From Pollutimonas sp963706785 (lineage in GTDB: Bacteria > Pseudomonadota > Gammaproteobacteria > Burkholderiales > Burkholderiaceae_B), in contig CAVPNJ010000002.1 of the NCBI GenBank assembly GCA_963706785.1, positions 62,001 to 126,000 on the forward strand: 64,000 nt of DNA. The letters run 5' to 3'. Made by a program: the position numbers and the translations under genes. Shown piece after piece: positions 53,909 through 63,024 of this stretch. Positions within the stretch are counted from its first letter, which is position 1. Each line of letters starts with the position of its first letter. The notes beneath the pieces are model-generated. The model saw nothing but the letters and a program-made list of their open reading frames with translations, was not told the DNA's origin and did no database searches.

Positions 53909-55234
53909 ATGAAACGTTCCTTTAAATTGGCCGCGGCGATGTTTGCTGTAGCTGGCACGTTGGCGACAGTGTCGTTGCCAGCGGCAGCGGCCGAAGAGCA
54001 GTTCGTACCGTTGCTGGCGTACCGTACAGGTTCATTCGCGCCATTGGGGATCCCATGGGCCGATGGCAAAATGGATTACCTCAAGCTGGTCAATGCGCGT
54101 GACGGTGGCATCAATGGCGTCAAGATCGTCTTCGAAGAATGCGAAACTGCATATGCGACCGATCGTGGGGTGGAATGCTACGAGCGCCTGAAGGATAAGA
54201 ATGGCGGGGCGTCAGGATTCGATACTCAGTCGACCGGAATCACCTTTGCCCTGACTGACAAGGCGATTGTTGATGGTGTGTCGATCGAAACCATGGGTTA
54301 TGGCCTTTCGCAATCAGCCGATGGCTCTGTTTTCAAATGGAATTTTCCTTTGGCGGGCACATACTGGACTGCGGCTGATGTCATGATCCAGGACATCGCC
54401 AAAAAGGTCGGCGGCGAGGACAAGCTAAAGGGCAAGAAGATAGCTCTGGTGTATCACGATTCACCGTATGGCAAAGAACCCATCGCCTTATTGCAGGCAC
54501 GTGCCAAGGTCAACGGCTTCGACCTGCAACTGTATCCCGTTACCGCCCCCGGTGTTCAGCAGAAATCGACCTGGCTGCAAATTCGCCAGAATAAGCCGGA
54601 TTATCTGTTGCTCTGGAGCGCAGGCATCATGACTCCGACGGCTATCCGTGAGGCTCAGGCCGTTGGATATCCGCGCGACAAAATGTATGGAATCTGGTGG
54701 GCCAGTTCCGAGAATGACGTTCAAGACCTGGGTCAGGTCGCCAAGGGCTACAACGGCATCACCATTCACAATAGTGCCGACCATGGCAAGGTACACGAAG
54801 ACCTTAAAAAGCATGTGTACGACAAAGGACAAGGCACCGATACCAATGGCAAGTACGTCGGGACCATTGCCCATACACGCGGCATGATGATTTCCATGTT
54901 GCAGGTTGAAGCCATACGCGCTGCCCAAGAAAAGTACGGCAAGGGCAAGCACATGACCCGCGAGCAGGTTCAGTGGGGCTTCGAAAACCTGAATATCACA
55001 AAAGAACGCCTGCAAGAACTGGGCTTTGACAAAATCATGCGCCCAATTAAGACCTCATGCAGCAACCATATGGGCGACGACTGGGCTCGTATCATTCAAT
55101 GGGACGGCGGAAAGTTCAACATCGTCTCCGATTGGTATCAATCCGACAAGAAGTTCGTAGACCCGCTGGTCAAAGAGCTGGCTGCCAAGTACGCCACCGA
55201 GAAGAAGATTACGCCTCGCAAGTGCGAAGGCTAG
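53909..55234 (+). CDS. ABC transporter periplasmic substrate-binding protein (LivK-like)
   Basis: The 441-residue protein has a signal peptide (MKRSFKLAAAMFAVAGTLAT, cleavage near AAAA-EEQ) and the type I periplasmic binding fold. The segments GINGVKIVFEECETAYATDRG and ALVYHDSPYGKEP mark the LivJ-like superfamily, but it is longer than true LivK. This longer form is the one found with acyl-CoA-ligase-linked liv clusters, so the ligand may be an aromatic or other acid. The start ATG 53909 has AGGAGG eight bases upstream. A strong hairpin follows the gene. Confidence 0.9.
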   Translation: MKRSFKLAAAMFAVAGTLATVSLPAAAAEEQFVPLLAYRTGSFAPLGIPWADGKMDYLKLVNARDGGINGVKIVFEECETAYATDRGVECYERLKDKNGGASGFDTQSTGITFALTDKAIVDGVSIETMGYGLSQSADGSVFKWNFPLAGTYWTAADVMIQDIAKKVGGEDKLKGKKIALVYHDSPYGKEPIALLQARAKVNGFDLQLYPVTAPGVQQKSTWLQIRQNKPDYLLLWSAGIMTPTAIREAQAVGYPRDKMYGIWWASSENDVQDLGQVAKGYNGITIHNSADHGKVHEDLKKHVYDKGQGTDTNGKYVGTIAHTRGMMISMLQVEAIRAAQEKYGKGKHMTREQVQWGFENLNITKERLQELGFDKIMRPIKTSCSNHMGDDWARIIQWDGGKFNIVSDWYQSDKKFVDPLVKELAAKYATEKKITPRKCEG

Positions 55235-55249
55235 TAGCGGTGTAAGGCT

Positions 55250-55279
55250 TCCGGCCGCCGCTTGCATGTAGCGGCCGGA
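55250..55279 (+). other. Intercistronic hairpin after the receptor gene
   Basis: TCCGGCCGC (55250-55258) and GCGGCCGGA (55271-55279) form a perfect 9-bp GC-rich stem with a 12-base loop. There is no T run, so it probably protects the receptor mRNA or weakens read-through to livF. Confidence 0.6.
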
Positions 55280-55304
55280 CCGAACTGACTGCAGGGAAAA
55301 TGTT

Positions 55305-56135
55305 ATGAATACGAGTGTCGAAGCCCAGGCCCCCAAGATTCTCCTGAATGTGAACGGGATCGAAGTCATATACAACCACGTTATTTTGGTGCTCAAGGGC
55401 GTTTCACTGTGCGTCCCCGAGGGCAAGATCGTAGCGCTGCTCGGCGCCAACGGAGCCGGAAAAACGACCACCTTGCGGGCGGTATCCAACCTACTTAAAG
55501 CCGAACGAGGCGATGTCACCAAAGGCAATATCGACTATCGCGGCGAACGCATCGAAAGGCTCACGCCGGCCGATCTGGTTAAGCGCGGCGTGGTCCAAGT
55601 GATGGAAGGGCGCCATTGTTTCGCTCACCTTACGATAGAAGAAAACCTTCTCGCAGGAGCCTATACGCGTAATCTAAGTCGCGGCGACCTAAGCGCGTCC
55701 CTGGACAGGGTGTATCAGTACTTTCCCAGGCTGAAGCAGCGGCGCAGCAGCCAGGCCGGATATACCTCTGGTGGCGAGCAGCAAATGACGGCGATTGGCC
55801 GCGCCCTAATGGCCAACCCCAATATGATCTTGCTGGACGAGCCTTCAATGGGGCTTGCGCCGCAAATCGTGGAAGAAATCTTCGAGATTGTCCGCGACCT
55901 TAATCAGCGCGAGGGCGTCAGCTTTCTGCTCGCTGAACAGAATACCAATATCGCACTGCGCTACGCCGATTATGGCTACATCCTTGAGAATGGGCGGGTC
56001 ATGATGGACGGCGAGGCGAAAGCCTTAGCCGAAAACGAGGACGTCAAAGAGTTTTATCTAGGCGTATCAAGCGGCGAACGAAAAAGTTTCCGCGACAATA
56101 AATTCTATCGACGGCGTAAGCGCTGGCTCGCCTAA
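55305..56135 (+). CDS. livF: Branched-chain amino acid-type ABC transporter ATPase LivF
   Basis: The 276-residue ATPase has Walker A GANGAGKTT (about residue 47), the LivF-typical QVMEGRHCFAHLTIEENLLAGA, signature SGGEQQMTAIGRAL, Walker B LLDEPSMGLAP and switch LLAEQNTN. A C-terminal tail of about 25 basic residues (RKSFRDNKFYRRRKRW) exceeds the usual LivF and is seen in ligase-linked versions. It is the second ATPase of the importer and is intact, unlike livG. Confidence 0.93.
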   Translation: MNTSVEAQAPKILLNVNGIEVIYNHVILVLKGVSLCVPEGKIVALLGANGAGKTTTLRAVSNLLKAERGDVTKGNIDYRGERIERLTPADLVKRGVVQVMEGRHCFAHLTIEENLLAGAYTRNLSRGDLSASLDRVYQYFPRLKQRRSSQAGYTSGGEQQMTAIGRALMANPNMILLDEPSMGLAPQIVEEIFEIVRDLNQREGVSFLLAEQNTNIALRYADYGYILENGRVMMDGEAKALAENEDVKEFYLGVSSGERKSFRDNKFYRRRKRWLA

Positions 56136-56146
56136 AGGTACAAACC

Positions 56147-57421
56147 ATGACGACATACTTCGAGGAGCGCGAACGGGCTTCAGCGTCCGAGCGCGAGCAG
56201 GCCTTGCTGAGCCGCCTTGCACCTGCTCTGAAACGCGCCCGCGAACGGGCGCCCGCGGTTGCGGCGCAATTGCAAGGACTAAACCTTGATGCCTTCGGCG
56301 ACCTGTCCAGTCTGGCACAAATTCCCGTCGTTCGTAAAAGCGAGTTGCTGCAGGCACAGTTGGCTATGCGCCAGGGCGCCGCCGGTCAGCAATTGCCTGC
56401 CGTCAGCCGGATCTTCGGCGGCTTCTCAGCCATAGGCTGGGGCGAGGCGGCACGTGTGTTTGCTTCACCGGGCCCGATTTATGAGCCTGAAAGCAAACGC
56501 CCCGACTACTGGGGCTTCGCCCGAGCCTTGTATGCAGCGGGCTTCCGGCCCGGCGAGTTGGTATATAACTGTTTTTCATATCACTTTACGCCTGCCGGGT
56601 CCATGATGGAGACCGCCGCGCATGCAGTCGGATGCACGGTCTTCCCTGGCGGCGTGGGTCAGACCGAGCAGCAGGTACAAGCTATTGTTGACTTAGCCCC
56701 GGCGGGTTATACCGGGACGCCAAGCTTTCTGAAGATCATCCTTGAAAAAGCCGACGAAATGGGTGTTGAGCTGCCGTCCATTAAACGAGCCCTGTTTTCG
56801 GGCGAAGCCTTTCCACCTTCGTTGTGCAAATGGTTTTCCGAGCGTGGGATCGCTGGCTATCAGGCGTACGGTAGTGCTGATCTCGGCATGATCGCCTATG
56901 AAACCTCCGCTCGCGATGGTTTGGTCGTCAACGAAGATATCATTCTTGAAATTGTCAGGCCCGGGGGCAACGAGCCTTTGCCCGAGGGCGAGGTGGGCGA
57001 GGTGGTCGTCACCACGCTGAATCCCGATTACCCGCTAGTTCGCTTTGGCACCGGGGATCTGTCCGCGATATTGCCGGGCGTATCAGCCTGCGGCCGTACA
57101 AATCTGCGAATCAAAGGATGGATGGGACGTGCCGATCAAACCACCAAAGTGCGGGGTATGTTTGTACATCCGGGTCAGATTGCTCAGGTCATCAAGCGGC
57201 ACCCCGAAGTGATCAAGGCTCGACTTGTCGTCAGCGGTAAGGTGGGTAGCGACATAATGGTTCTTATGGTGGAATTGCCCGAAGCTACATCCCATGTGTT
57301 GGGGAAGTTGGCCGATTCCGTGCGCGAGCTCACCAAGCTGCGAGCCGAAGTGCAGGCGGTAGAGCCCGGTACCTTGCCTAATGACGGAAAAGTGATCGAC
57401 GATATACGAAGTTATGAATAA
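56147..57421 (+). CDS. PaaK-like AMP-forming ligase (phenylacetate-CoA ligase family)
   Basis: The 424-residue protein resembles phenylacetate-CoA ligase: GYTGTPSFLKIILEKADE, YQAYGSADLGMIAYE, EVVVTTLNPDYPLVRFGTGDLS, and RIKGWMGRADQTTKVRGMFVHP. It appears to lack the usual glycine-rich SSGTTG loop; the corresponding place reads SRIFGGFSAIG, so its activity is uncertain. It begins 11 bp after livF and closes the operon. With the first ligase upstream it suggests that imported acids are trapped or activated as CoA esters. Confidence 0.82.
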   Translation: MTTYFEERERASASEREQALLSRLAPALKRARERAPAVAAQLQGLNLDAFGDLSSLAQIPVVRKSELLQAQLAMRQGAAGQQLPAVSRIFGGFSAIGWGEAARVFASPGPIYEPESKRPDYWGFARALYAAGFRPGELVYNCFSYHFTPAGSMMETAAHAVGCTVFPGGVGQTEQQVQAIVDLAPAGYTGTPSFLKIILEKADEMGVELPSIKRALFSGEAFPPSLCKWFSERGIAGYQAYGSADLGMIAYETSARDGLVVNEDIILEIVRPGGNEPLPEGEVGEVVVTTLNPDYPLVRFGTGDLSAILPGVSACGRTNLRIKGWMGRADQTTKVRGMFVHPGQIAQVIKRHPEVIKARLVVSGKVGSDIMVLMVELPEATSHVLGKLADSVRELTKLRAEVQAVEPGTLPNDGKVIDDIRSYE

Positions 57422-57515
57422 GCTTATCTGTTCCTGTGCCGACCTATTGCAGTAACATGCAAAAAAATCATAGTCCGTACTCACCAGACGAGGAATCTTA
57501 TGCGCACACTAAAAA

Positions 57516-58580
57516 ATGGCCCCGGCAGATCGCACCGCGATTCTTCAGCTGCATTCGCGGGGAACTCTATGCTTAGATGCCATGGCAGGCTCCCTTGTCA
57601 TGTTGGCTGGCATGTCGCTTGCACATGCCGATACCCTCGACATTGTCAAGAAACGTGGGGTCGTACAGTGTGGCGTAACGACTGGGTTTGCAGGGTTTTC
57701 TGCGCCAGACGCAAAAGGTGAGTGGCAGGGGCTTGATATTGACGTATGCCGTGCCGTGGCCGCCGCGGTGCTTGGCGATGCAAGCAAGTTCAAAGCGGTT
57801 CCACTAAATTCGCAGCAACGTTTTACGGCTTTGCAGTCGGGCGAGATCGATTTGCTCGCGCGCAACACAACGGTCACCCAGCAACGTGACACGGCACTAG
57901 GGGCTATACACGCGGGGATCAATTTCTACGACGGCCAGGGTTTCCTGGTATCGAAGGCGCTGGGTGTGAAAAGCGCTAAAGATATTGATGGCGCGACAGT
58001 GTGCATGCAAACGGGTACGTCTAACGAGAACACCATGGCGGACTGGGCACGTGCCAATAAGGTTCAGTACAAGCCCGTCGTTCTCGAGCAATTCAACGAG
58101 GTGGTCAATGCCTTTGCTGCCGGCCGTTGCGATGTATTCACAACCGACGCCTCCGGCCTTGCATCAATTCGGATATCCAAGCTTGAAAAGCCCGACGATT
58201 ATGTGGTTTTGCCAGAGATCATTTCAAAAGAACCCTTGGGGCCCTTCGTGCGTCAGGGCGACGATAAGTGGCTGGGTATCGTGAAATGGAGCCTGCATGC
58301 CATGGTAGGGGCGGAAGAATTGGGAGTCACATCGAAAAATGTCGACGAACAGCTCAAAAGTACTAATCCCAATATATCGCGTTTGCTGGGGGTGACTGCG
58401 GGTGCCGGCAAGAATATGGATGTAGACGAAAAATGGGCCTACAACATTATCAAGCAGGTCGGCAATTACGGCGAGAGCTTCGAACGCAACGTCGGGATGG
58501 GCAGTCCCCTGAAAATCAACCGGGGCCTTAATGCACAGTGGACAGACGGCGGCCTTATGTACGCATTGCCCATTCGCTAG
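57516..58580 (+). CDS. Amino-acid ABC transporter substrate-binding protein (AapJ-like), N-terminus probably frameshifted
   Basis: The mature part (from about DTLDIVKKRGVVQCGV) is a family 3 binding protein of the general L-amino-acid type. It has AGFSAPDAKGEWQGLDIDVCRA, LLARNTTVT, GTSNENTMADWA and the AapJ-like ending GSPLKINRGLNAQW. It would bind polar or general amino acids. The N-terminus is odd: the best ribosome-binding site (GAGGAA) and ATG at 57500 are in another frame, while the signal-peptide core GSLVMLAGMSLAHA is in this frame. A one-base shift between about 57505 and 57580 is likely. No permease or ATPase genes follow, so the protein is an orphan in this window. Confidence 0.82.
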   Translation: MAPADRTAILQLHSRGTLCLDAMAGSLVMLAGMSLAHADTLDIVKKRGVVQCGVTTGFAGFSAPDAKGEWQGLDIDVCRAVAAAVLGDASKFKAVPLNSQQRFTALQSGEIDLLARNTTVTQQRDTALGAIHAGINFYDGQGFLVSKALGVKSAKDIDGATVCMQTGTSNENTMADWARANKVQYKPVVLEQFNEVVNAFAAGRCDVFTTDASGLASIRISKLEKPDDYVVLPEIISKEPLGPFVRQGDDKWLGIVKWSLHAMVGAEELGVTSKNVDEQLKSTNPNISRLLGVTAGAGKNMDVDEKWAYNIIKQVGNYGESFERNVGMGSPLKINRGLNAQWTDGGLMYALPIR

Positions 58581-58583
58581 ATG

Positions 58584-58610
58584 AAAAAGGGTGCCCTTAT
58601 TGGGGCACCC
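58584..58610 (-). terminator. Rho-independent terminator, best fit for the minus-strand Bug gene
   Basis: GGGTGCCC (58589-58596) and GGGCACCC (58603-58610) form a perfect 8-bp stem with a 6-base loop. On the minus strand a run of five T follows, so it should stop the Bug-gene transcript. It may also weakly end the AapJ-like transcript, but without a T run on that strand. Confidence 0.8.
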
Positions 58611-58636
58611 ACATGTTGCTGCGCTAGCTACAAGAT

Positions 58637-59626
58637 TTATTCAACGGATATCTTGGACGACTGGATAACTTTGGCCCACTTTTCTGTTTCGCTCTGAATG
58701 AACTTGGCAAAGTCTTCTGGAGTGCCTCCCGAAGATTGACCGCCCGTGACTTCAAAGGCTTTCTGTACTTCTGGCTTCTTCAGAATGGCGTTGAAGGCGA
58801 CGTTAAGTTTCTGGATTATTGCTTCCGGCGTTCCGGCTGGAGCGATAACGCCTTGCCAGTTGTAGGACTCGAAACCAGGCAGACCCGATTCAGCCATGGT
58901 AGGCACGTCGGGCAACAGTGCCAAGCGCTTGGCGCTGGTCACAGCTAAAGGGTGCACCTTCTTGGCCTGAATTGCCGGCATAGCGGCATAGCCCATCTCG
59001 AACATCATGTCGATATGACCCGCCATAAGGTCGGTTGCCGCTGGCGCACCGCCTTTGTAGGGAACGTGAGATAGCTTGATGCCAGCTTGGGATGCGAACA
59101 ATTCGCCCGACAAGTGATGGGCGCCGCCGACCCCCGACGAACCGAACATATATTTACCTGGATCTTTCTTGGCCAGCGCGATCAGCTCTTGTACGGTTTT
59201 GACGGGAACTTGATTATTGACGCTAAGAATCAGTGGGCTTTCCTCGACCAGAATGATGGGCGCCAGGTCTTGCTTTACATCGTAAGGTACGTTCTTGGGC
59301 ATCAAGGTCGGATTGACCGAGAGTGGCGCGAGGTTGCCGCTGCCTATTGTGTAGCCATCAGGTTTCGCCTTGGCAAGATAAGCAGTGCCAATAACGCCGC
59401 CCGCACCGGCCTTGTTCTCGACTACGACGCTGACTTTAAGCTCTTCGGCCAACTCGCGTGCAAGCAGGCGCATGCGCGTATCACCAAATCCACCTGCGGC
59501 GTAAGGGACAACAAACGTAATGGGGCGGGAAGGCCATGCGTCGTCAGCATGAGCCAGGCCGGGGGCCATTGCTGTGCAGGCGGCTGCGACCAGGGCGCTG
59601 ACGCCCATTTTTTTCAACAAAGACAT
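58637..59626 (-). CDS. Bug-family (TctC-type) periplasmic solute-binding protein
   Basis: The 329-residue protein has a signal peptide (MSLLKKMGVSALVAAACTAM, cleavage near AHA-DDAW). It continues with the Bug-family sequence WPSRPITFVVPYAAGGFGD, VENKAGAGGVIG and HVPYKGGAPAATDL. It should bind a carboxylate in the periplasm; the ligand is unknown and no tctAB genes are near. It is only distantly similar to the other Bug protein of this window. It has its own terminator. Confidence 0.9.
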   Translation of the reverse strand: MSLLKKMGVSALVAAACTAMAPGLAHADDAWPSRPITFVVPYAAGGFGDTRMRLLARELAEELKVSVVVENKAGAGGVIGTAYLAKAKPDGYTIGSGNLAPLSVNPTLMPKNVPYDVKQDLAPIILVEESPLILSVNNQVPVKTVQELIALAKKDPGKYMFGSSGVGGAHHLSGELFASQAGIKLSHVPYKGGAPAATDLMAGHIDMMFEMGYAAMPAIQAKKVHPLAVTSAKRLALLPDVPTMAESGLPGFESYNWQGVIAPAGTPEAIIQKLNVAFNAILKKPEVQKAFEVTGGQSSGGTPEDFAKFIQSETEKWAKVIQSSKISVE

Positions 59627-59743
59627 TTGATTCTCTTGAAAGAAGTATCAGTACGAATTAACAGACCCTAAGCGATTTTGCTCTGGTAATCCTGATATTG
59701 ACGGGATCAGTGCCAAAGTGTACGCGCAGATTGACAATGCAGT

Positions 59744-60223
59744 CTACTTGTTGCGGCGGTACACCAGCGCAATGCGCGCAAATGCAATTTGCATTTCGCG
59801 GGTGCCGGCTTGAAACACGACAGGTCGCCCTTTACTGGTAAAGCAAATTAGCCGCTTAGATGCCACCAAAGGAATGAATTTTGCAAACTGGATGTCTTCC
59901 CATGCCACTTCGCGGCGACTGATCCATGACTGCTCAATACCACGATGAGTGATGCGCGTTTCCGAAACAAGCATGTAACGGGCCAAGACGATTAGCCCGA
60001 TAAAGCAAAGCAAAATGCTTCCAGCCACTAGAGGACTGACGGTTTTACCGACGGGACCCGAAGCGGTTTGAAGTATTAGCAATCCAATACAAATCAGAAT
60101 CAGTACAGCGAGTATTTTGATCCAGCGTGGCCACGCGACTCCGCGCAGTGGGAGCGGCCCGATTGCCTCGAAAAGCTCGGAACGCTCTTCTTCGCTTGGC
60201 TGGTGTCGTTTAGGAAAAGCCAC
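59744..60223 (-). CDS. Small membrane protein with PH-like domain, function unknown
   Basis: The 159-residue protein starts at a GTG that overlaps the mvaB stop by one base; a longer frame reaching into mvaB gives low-complexity Arg-rich sequence and is rejected. Two membrane segments (about residues 37-55 and 67-87) are followed by a soluble region SETRITHRGIEQSW and ISRREVAWEDIQFAKF. That region resembles bacterial PH-like domains in its alternating strands and final helix. The function is unknown. Translational coupling to mvaB suggests coexpression but not a shared pathway. Confidence 0.72.
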   Translation of the reverse strand: MAFPKRHQPSEEERSELFEAIGPLPLRGVAWPRWIKILAVLILICIGLLILQTASGPVGKTVSPLVAGSILLCFIGLIVLARYMLVSETRITHRGIEQSWISRREVAWEDIQFAKFIPLVASKRLICFTSKGRPVVFQAGTREMQIAFARIALVYRRNK

Positions 60224-61131
60224 TAGGCAGCCTTGCGCGCGGCTAGGGCGTTGCCGGCGCGACTGGATGATTTGTGACCAATGTGGCCGGAAATCCACTG
60301 GCCAATGTCGACGACCGCATCTAGGTCTATGCCTGTGTCGATATCTAGCCCATGCAACATGTACAGGACGTCTTCGGTGGCGACGTTGCCGGTTGCCCCT
60401 TTGGCATAGGGGCATCCCCCGAGGCCAGCCACCGAAGTGTGGAATATGGAGATTCCAGTTTCCATGGCCGCCAGAATATTGGCCAAGGCCTGGCCATAGG
60501 TATCGTGGAAGTGGCCTGATATGCGCATCGGGTCGACCACCTGGCTGACTGCCTGCATCACCTGTTTTACCCTGCTGGCGGTACCGACCCCGATCGTGTC
60601 TGCGACATCAATTTCGTCGCAACCGAGCGCCAAATAGCGTTGAGCGACATCTACGACAGACGAAATAGGAGTTTCGCCCTGGTAGGGGCAGCCTAGCGCG
60701 CAGCTGATGCTGCCGCGCAGCCGCAGTCCGGCAGCTTTGGCTGCCTGGGCCACCGGTTCGAACCGGGCAATGGATTCGGCGATGGAGCAATTAATGTTTC
60801 TTTGCGAGAATGCTTCGCTGGCGGCACCAAAAATGACTACCTCGTCTACGCCGGCTGCCACGGCAGCTTCGAAGCCGCGCAAATTGGGCGTAAGTGCGGA
60901 ATAAATGGTGCTGGGGCGGCGCGTAATGCCTGCCATGACTTCGGCGCCGTCAGCCATTTGGGGCACCCATTTGGGTGACACAAAGGACACAGCTTCGACA
61001 TTCGGAAAACCCGCTTGCGACAAGCGATTGACCAGTTCGATCTTGATTGATGTGTCAATAAAATTTTTTTCGTTTTGCAGCCCGTCGCGAGGCGAAACCT
61101 CGACGATTTTTACTTTGCTTGGCAAAGACAT
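60223..61131 (-). CDS. mvaB: Hydroxymethylglutaryl-CoA lyase
   Basis: The 302-residue HMGL-like TIM-barrel protein has EVSPRDGLQNE (metal and catalytic Asp/Arg/Gln), SFVSPKWVPQMAD, GCPYQGE and the C-terminal catalytic loop GLGGCPYAKGATGNVATED. It cleaves HMG-CoA to acetyl-CoA and acetoacetate, the last step of leucine breakdown. The start ATG 61131 is preferred because the frame 12 codons upstream lacks family similarity; GGGA lies nine bases upstream. No other leucine catabolic genes are in the window. Confidence 0.94.
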   Translation of the reverse strand: MSLPSKVKIVEVSPRDGLQNEKNFIDTSIKIELVNRLSQAGFPNVEAVSFVSPKWVPQMADGAEVMAGITRRPSTIYSALTPNLRGFEAAVAAGVDEVVIFGAASEAFSQRNINCSIAESIARFEPVAQAAKAAGLRLRGSISCALGCPYQGETPISSVVDVAQRYLALGCDEIDVADTIGVGTASRVKQVMQAVSQVVDPMRISGHFHDTYGQALANILAAMETGISIFHTSVAGLGGCPYAKGATGNVATEDVLYMLHGLDIDTGIDLDAVVDIGQWISGHIGHKSSSRAGNALAARKAA

Positions 61132-61206
61132 GGAATTATTCCCGAGTATGGTTGCAGAGATTCGCACACATCATAGAAGTAATGCGTGATGACGTAAATA
61201 GTAACG

Positions 61207-62340
61207 TTATCGGCGCTGGAAGCGCCCGTCATCCAGCCGAACGACAATTTCCCGCAGCTCGAGTTCAAGCAAACGTGCTGTTAGCTGAGGGACATCAAGT
61301 TGGCTTCGTTGGTGCAACGTATCGAGTGGAACGGGGTCGTAACCAAGGGCCTCCAGTACCAGTTGACTGATGGGATCTTCTACGGCTTGTTGCTTCCTTG
61401 TGGGTCGTCCCTTGGACGCAGGAAAAGCCGGCGGGGCACCGGAGACGCCTAGTTCCTCTCGTATGTCTTCGGCGGATTCGACCAATTTTGCCCCTTGCCG
61501 TATGAGCGCATGGCAGCCGCGCGACAAGGGTGAATGGATAGAGCCGGGAATGGCGAAGACCTCGCGACCCATTTCGGACGCCAATCTTGCGGTGATCAAC
61601 GAGCCGCTTTGCTTCGCCGCCTCGACCACCAGTACTCCGCGCGCTATGCCTGCCACCAGGCGATTGCGTTTCGGAAATTGGTAAGGCAGTGCCCGGGTGC
61701 CGATGGGAAATTCGGATAACAACACGCCTTCTTGGGCAATGCGATGCGCGAGTTCGCGATTTCGAGCGGGGTAGACGATGTCTATGCCGGTTCCCATGAT
61801 CGCAATGGTGGAGCCCGCGGTCGGCCCGGCCATTAACGCCCCTTCGTGCGCGGCGGCATCTATACCGGAGGCCAGTCCGCTGGCAATGCACCAGCCTTGT
61901 TCGGCCAGATGGCGGGCAAACGCCCTGGCATTGTCCATGCCCCCGGCACTGGCGCTACGGGCTCCGACTATGGAAATTATGGGCTTGCCCAGATGAGCAA
62001 GGCTACCGTTGGCGTAAAGCAGCAATGGCGGATCGTGGATGTCGAGCAACATGCGCGGATAGGCAGGGTCGGCCAGGGTGATCAAGTGATGGCCCGGATG
62101 CTGCAGCCATTGCAGGGTATCGTCGATCGCGGCCTGCGTATGGTCGCTGGGAGCCTGGCGCAATTGGCGAGCCAATTCGACGGGTAGATACTTGCCAAGA
62201 GCGGCGGCAGGCAGAGCATAGATATCCTGTGGCAGCCCTATTGAAGCGAGAAGGCTGCGCGCTTGAGCCGGCCCAAGCCCGGGTTCAAGTGACAGGCGTA
62301 TCCATGCGCTGAGCTCTTCGGAGGATGATGTCAGGTGCAT
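61207..62340 (-). CDS. dprA: DNA processing protein DprA (Smf)
   Basis: The 377-residue protein has a helix-hairpin-like start (LEPGLGPAQARSLLASIG). The DprA Rossmann domain follows: SIVGARSASAGGMDNARAFA, GWCIASGLASGIDAAAHEGAL, GTGIDIVYPARNRELA and NRLVAGIARGVLVVEAAKQSGSLITA. It ends in a winged-helix-like domain. DprA loads RecA on incoming single-stranded DNA during natural transformation. The start at ATG 62340 fits the family N-terminus, though no clear ribosome-binding site is visible and in-frame starts at 62355 or 62388 are possible. It is divergent from def-fmt, the common arrangement. Confidence 0.94.
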   Translation of the reverse strand: MHLTSSSEELSAWIRLSLEPGLGPAQARSLLASIGLPQDIYALPAAALGKYLPVELARQLRQAPSDHTQAAIDDTLQWLQHPGHHLITLADPAYPRMLLDIHDPPLLLYANGSLAHLGKPIISIVGARSASAGGMDNARAFARHLAEQGWCIASGLASGIDAAAHEGALMAGPTAGSTIAIMGTGIDIVYPARNRELAHRIAQEGVLLSEFPIGTRALPYQFPKRNRLVAGIARGVLVVEAAKQSGSLITARLASEMGREVFAIPGSIHSPLSRGCHALIRQGAKLVESAEDIREELGVSGAPPAFPASKGRPTRKQQAVEDPISQLVLEALGYDPVPLDTLHQRSQLDVPQLTARLLELELREIVVRLDDGRFQRR

Positions 62341-62453
62341 GCGGTAGTGTGGCATAGCCCGACAGGTTTCGGGAGCGACGCGAACCAAAAAGTCATAGTG
62401 AAGGCAAATTTTGTTTTATCATAGAGACTTACACGAATTATCGGATCAGTTTC

Positions 62454-62966
62454 ATGGCTTTATTACCTATCCTTCGATACCCCGACCCTCGCTTGCACAA
62501 AGTCGCCAAGCCGGTTCAGGTCGTCGACGACCGCATACGCACGCTTGTTCGCGACATGGCCGAAACCATGTACGACGCTCCCGGCGTGGGTTTGGCTGCC
62601 ACTCAGGTCGATGTACACGAACGGGTGGTTGTCATCGACGTGTCTGAAGACAGTAACGATTTGCGCGTGCTCATAAACCCTGAAATCATTTGGAAAAGTG
62701 AAGAGACCCAGGTTTATGAAGAAGGCTGTCTTTCAGTGCCCGGCATTTACGATGAAGTCGAGCGTGCCGCCCGCATTCAGGTGCGTACGCTGAACGAACA
62801 GGGACAAACTATTGAGTTCGACGCCGAAGGCCTTTTGGCGGTCTGCGTCCAGCACGAACTAGACCACCTTATGGGTAAAGTGTTTGTCGAGTATTTGTCA
62901 CCGTTGAAACAGAACCGCATCAAGACGCGGCTGCGCAAACAAGAGCGCGAAGCCATGAAGGCTTGA
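62454..62966 (+). CDS. def: Peptide deformylase
   Basis: The 170-residue metalloprotease has all three motifs: GVGLAATQ, EGCLSVP (metal Cys) and QHELDHLMG (metal His pair and catalytic Glu). It removes the formyl group from new proteins. Length is normal. It is first in def-fmt, with fmt starting 58 bp downstream. Confidence 0.97.
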   Translation: MALLPILRYPDPRLHKVAKPVQVVDDRIRTLVRDMAETMYDAPGVGLAATQVDVHERVVVIDVSEDSNDLRVLINPEIIWKSEETQVYEEGCLSVPGIYDEVERAARIQVRTLNEQGQTIEFDAEGLLAVCVQHELDHLMGKVFVEYLSPLKQNRIKTRLRKQEREAMKA

Positions 62967-63024
62967 TGCCGCTTCACCCTCAGTTGGTATCATGCCAGTT
63001 CTACCTTTGAATTGGCTTTACTAT

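Noticed and set aside
60224..60415. N-terminal extension of the PH-like membrane protein into mvaB
   Set aside because: The extension is Arg/His-rich shadow sequence of mvaB, while a GTG overlapping the mvaB stop gives a sensible start.
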